This document shows, piece by piece, positions 61,849 to 64,000 of a stretch of DNA of 64,000 nt. Source of the DNA: an uncultured Coriobacteriaceae bacterium (GTDB taxonomy: Bacteria; Actinomycetota; Coriobacteriia; Coriobacteriales; Eggerthellaceae); contig CASFII010000006.1 of NCBI GenBank assembly GCA_949294735.1, positions 310,001-374,000 of the forward strand, read 5' to 3'. The position numbers and the translations under genes were made by a program. Under the pieces are notes generated by a model. That model searched no databases. It worked only from the letters and a program-made list of their open reading frames with translations, and was not told the DNA's origin. Numbering within the stretch: position 1 is the stretch's first letter; each line of letters opens with the position of its first letter.

Positions 61849-61966
61849 GACACTATTCCGAACTATTTGTCGCGAAAGCCTCTTGCAAGAGGTTCTAAGG
61901 TTTTCTGAAGTGGCTTTGGGATACAATAAACTTACTATGTGACAACCCGACACATCGGAGGAAACT

Positions 61967-63175
61967 ATGGGTAATTGCCTTGTTGCACAATCCGGCGGAC
62001 CAACCACCGTCATTAACGCAAGTTTAGCTGGCGTCATTCGCGCAAACCAGCTGAATCCCGTTTACGAACACGTATACGGCGGACTTCACGGTATTGAGGG
62101 TGTGCTAGCCGACAGGCTTTATGACCTCACCAATCTTTCCAGCAATGAAATTGATATTTTGAAGCAAACGCCTTCCTCTGCTTTGGGCACTTGCCGCTAC
62201 AAGCTGAAGCGTGAAAATGAAGAAGATTTTCAAACTTTGATGGACGTGCTGGTAAAGCATGACATTGAAGTCATGTTCTATATTGGCGGCAATGACAGCA
62301 TGGACACGGTTGATGCGCTTTCAGAATGGGCTCAGAAGCACAACCTTCCTCAGCGTTTTGTTGGCATTCCTAAAACCGTCGACAATGACCTGGTTCCCGT
62401 GGATCACTGCCCTGGTTTCCCCAGCGCTGCCAAGATAGCAAACCAGATCGTACATGCAACCGCACTTGACTATGCAGCTTATACGCGCCCTGAAGTTTTC
62501 ATCGTGGAAACTATGGGTCGCGACGCTGGTTGGCTGGCTGCCAGCTGCTGTGCAACGGGCGATGTTGATTTGCTGCTTTTGCCCGAAGTTCCCTTCGACA
62601 AGGATGCTTTCCTGGCAGAAGTTCAGAAGAAGTTCAATGAAAAGGGTTCTTGTTACATCGTAGTAAGCGAAGGTGCTCGCTACGCTGACGGTACCTATCT
62701 TTCCGCTGGCAGCAGTGCAAACGACGGTTTTGCTCATGCAGTTTTGGGCGGTGCAGGTGAATGCCTGAAGCAAATGATTATTGATGCAGGTGTTGCTCCG
62801 CGTGGCGTGGTTCAGTCGCTCTCCCGCGCTGCTCGTTCTTCCAACTTTGCCCAGAGTAAGATTGATGTGGACGAAGCATACAACTTAGGCATGAGCGCTC
62901 ACATGCGCAGCACCAATCCTGGCTTTACCGCCATGGCAGTTGGCGTTGACCGCGGCACAGACGAAAACGGCAACTATAAGCCCCTTTACACCGCAAAGCC
63001 TGTGTGCGAATTTGCGAACTTCGTAAAACAATTCCCCATCGAATGGGCACTGCCGAACTATCAGGGCATTACTCAAGAAGCTATCGATTACGTAAAGCCT
63101 TTGATGGAGGGTGAGCCGAAACTCATTATGGATGGCGCTATTCCGGCTACTATTGTTCCGTTTAACCTGCGCTAG
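61967..63175 (+). CDS. pfp: Pyrophosphate-dependent 6-phosphofructokinase
   Basis: A 402-residue enzyme that phosphorylates fructose 6-phosphate reversibly with PPi. It has AQSGGPTTVINASL, the GGNDSMDTVDAL loop where an ATP enzyme would have a second glycine (GGDGS), and PKTVDNDLVPVDHCPGFPSA with the lysine typical of PPi enzymes, plus ETMGRDAGWLAAS. It would give glycolysis reversibility and ATP saving in an anaerobe. GGAGG precedes the ATG. A terminator follows. Confidence 0.93.
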   Translation: MGNCLVAQSGGPTTVINASLAGVIRANQLNPVYEHVYGGLHGIEGVLADRLYDLTNLSSNEIDILKQTPSSALGTCRYKLKRENEEDFQTLMDVLVKHDIEVMFYIGGNDSMDTVDALSEWAQKHNLPQRFVGIPKTVDNDLVPVDHCPGFPSAAKIANQIVHATALDYAAYTRPEVFIVETMGRDAGWLAASCCATGDVDLLLLPEVPFDKDAFLAEVQKKFNEKGSCYIVVSEGARYADGTYLSAGSSANDGFAHAVLGGAGECLKQMIIDAGVAPRGVVQSLSRAARSSNFAQSKIDVDEAYNLGMSAHMRSTNPGFTAMAVGVDRGTDENGNYKPLYTAKPVCEFANFVKQFPIEWALPNYQGITQEAIDYVKPLMEGEPKLIMDGAIPATIVPFNLR

Positions 63176-63233
63176 TTGATGTCATAAAGGTTGCGTCAAA
63201 CGAAACGCTTGACGCTTCAACACTCACGAAACA

Positions 63234-63268
63234 AAGAAGTGCCCGATTACTCGGGCACTTCTTTTTTA
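63234..63268 (+). terminator. Intrinsic terminator after the PPi-PFK gene
   Basis: AAGAAGTGCCCGA-TTAC-TCGGGCACTTCTT forms a perfect 13-bp stem followed by TTTTT. A weaker inverted repeat, GCGTCAA...TTGACGC, lies just upstream (63193-63215). Confidence 0.93.
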
Positions 63269-63312
63269 GTTCGCTAGCTTGAAAACGCTAATTTGTAACG
63301 CGAGCGCTCTGG

Positions 63313-64000
63313 TTAGTTAACCGAAATCGTAGACTGCGTTTCAATCTCAAGAGCGCCAGCATCTTCTTCGGTTGCCTTCGGCTTGCTGGATTCAATAAAC
63401 GCATTACGCGTCTTACGAGCTTCCTGTTCCTTTTCTTCCAGGTTAGCCTTCGCCACCGAAATCATCAGCTTAATGCGGTTCAGCTGATTTACTTCTGAGG
63501 CGCCTGGGTCATAGTCAACCGCCACAATATTGCTTTCAGGATACCTACGGCAAAGCTCCTTGATAACCGCCTTGCCCACCACGTGGTTCGGCAAGCAAGC
63601 AAACGGCTGCGTGCAAACTACGTTCGGAGCACCCGTCTTAATGAGCTCTACCATTTCCGCTGTCAACAGCCAACCTTCACCCATAGAGTTGCAAAGCGAA
63701 AGAATTTCGCTGGCGTATTCAGCCAATTCGTAAATATTGGCAGGTGGTTCAAAGCGGTTGGATTTCTTCAGCGCTTCTGTCACCGGCTTACGGAATTCCT
63801 TAATAGCCTGCAGAGCAAAACGGCTACCGATTTCGCTCTTCCTGGATTTGCCCAGCTGGCGTTGGAAAATGCCGCCAGCAATACCGAACAGGAAGAATTC
63901 AACCAAGCCAGGTACTACCGCTTCGCACCCTTCGCGTTCAATTACATCAACAATTTGATTGTTCGCGGTTGGGTGGAATTTAACCAAGATTTCGCCCACC
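63313..64000 (-). CDS. 2-hydroxyacyl-CoA dehydratase activase-related protein, C-terminal part
   Basis: The frame is open to the right edge, so only the last 229 or so residues are seen. They include GEILVKFHPTANNQIVDVIE, VPGLVEFFLFGI, CNSMGEGWLLTAEMVELIKT and VCTQPFACLPNHVVGKAVIK, followed by the YPESNIVAVDYDPGASEVNQ block and a charged tail. These match the C-terminal portion of the large (about 1,400-residue) CoA-substrate enzyme activases and DUF2229 proteins. The cysteines in CTQPFACLPNH likely hold a 4Fe-4S cluster. The substrate pathway cannot be told from this part. Confidence 0.8.
   Translation of the reverse strand, partial: VGEILVKFHPTANNQIVDVIEREGCEAVVPGLVEFFLFGIAGGIFQRQLGKSRKSEIGSRFALQAIKEFRKPVTEALKKSNRFEPPANIYELAEYASEILSLCNSMGEGWLLTAEMVELIKTGAPNVVCTQPFACLPNHVVGKAVIKELCRRYPESNIVAVDYDPGASEVNQLNRIKLMISVAKANLEEKEQEARKTRNAFIESSKPKATEEDAGALEIETQSTISVN

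Overview
The window looks like chromosome from a low- to mid-GC anaerobic actinobacterium, most likely class Coriobacteriia (inference from gene content, not a database match). The pointers are an NfnAB-type bifurcating transhydrogenase, a PPi-type phosphofructokinase, a 2-hydroxyacyl-CoA dehydratase activase, long HPF, an actinobacterial-style L17 tail and LPxTG-like surface proteins. Several core genes (rpsL, infA, pth, a lysR-type gene, a helD-like gene) appear to start with TTG. There are no insertion sequences, prophage or CRISPR arrays. Nearly all the DNA is coding.

Layout. 0-3.8 kb: an FtsX/MacB-type ABC exporter (permease cut by the left edge) and a sortase-anchored surface protein with a G10 tract in its apparent promoter. 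4-9.1 kb: the str operon joined to the first four S10-operon genes (rpsL-rpsG-fusA-rpsJ-rplC-rplD-rplW), ending in a strong terminator where rplB would be expected. 9.1-18.99 kb: pth, prs, glmU, nhaA, then hpf and acpP on the other strand, folC and nfnAB. 19.3-22.3 kb: a LysR regulator, family-4 uracil-DNA glycosylase and alanine racemase. 22.5-27.6 kb: a five-gene nickel/peptide ABC importer with a NikR-like operator. 28-38 kb: a DUF1846 protein, NAD kinase, MurJ with an ATP-grasp ligase, a polysaccharide deacetylase, RecN and an ArsC/Spx-like protein. 38.4-40.6 kb: a GntR-ABC operon with a structured leader. 40.6-48.6 kb: a 114-bp inverted repeat, a SpoU methyltransferase, a HelD-like helicase, a PurF-like protein lacking its glutaminase cysteine, AsnS, a patatin and a small winged-helix-like protein. 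48.6-53.4 kb: a 1039-residue surface protein with a G9 tract in its signal-peptide codons, and enolase. 53.6-58.5 kb: EcfT, the alpha operon (infA-rpmJ-rpsM-rpsK-rpsD-rpoA-rplQ) and two tRNA genes. 58.7-64 kb: a C39-like peptidase, a heavy-metal exporter, a TipA-type MerR regulator, PPi-PFK and the end of an activase.

The main unexplained structures are: (i) two surface-protein genes with long G tracts, one between -35 and -10 and one in the reading frame, suggesting phase variation by two routes; (ii) a family of about 30-bp hairpin repeats (core GACACGTCCC between AACCCAA and TTGGGTT arms) in six places, one of them inside folC and one with a compensatory stem change; (iii) a NikR-like dyad plus nested palindromes upstream of the nickel importer; (iv) a multibranched 5' leader in the GntR-ABC operon; (v) a PurF-like protein without the catalytic cysteine; (vi) ribosomal-protein clusters split into separate blocks.
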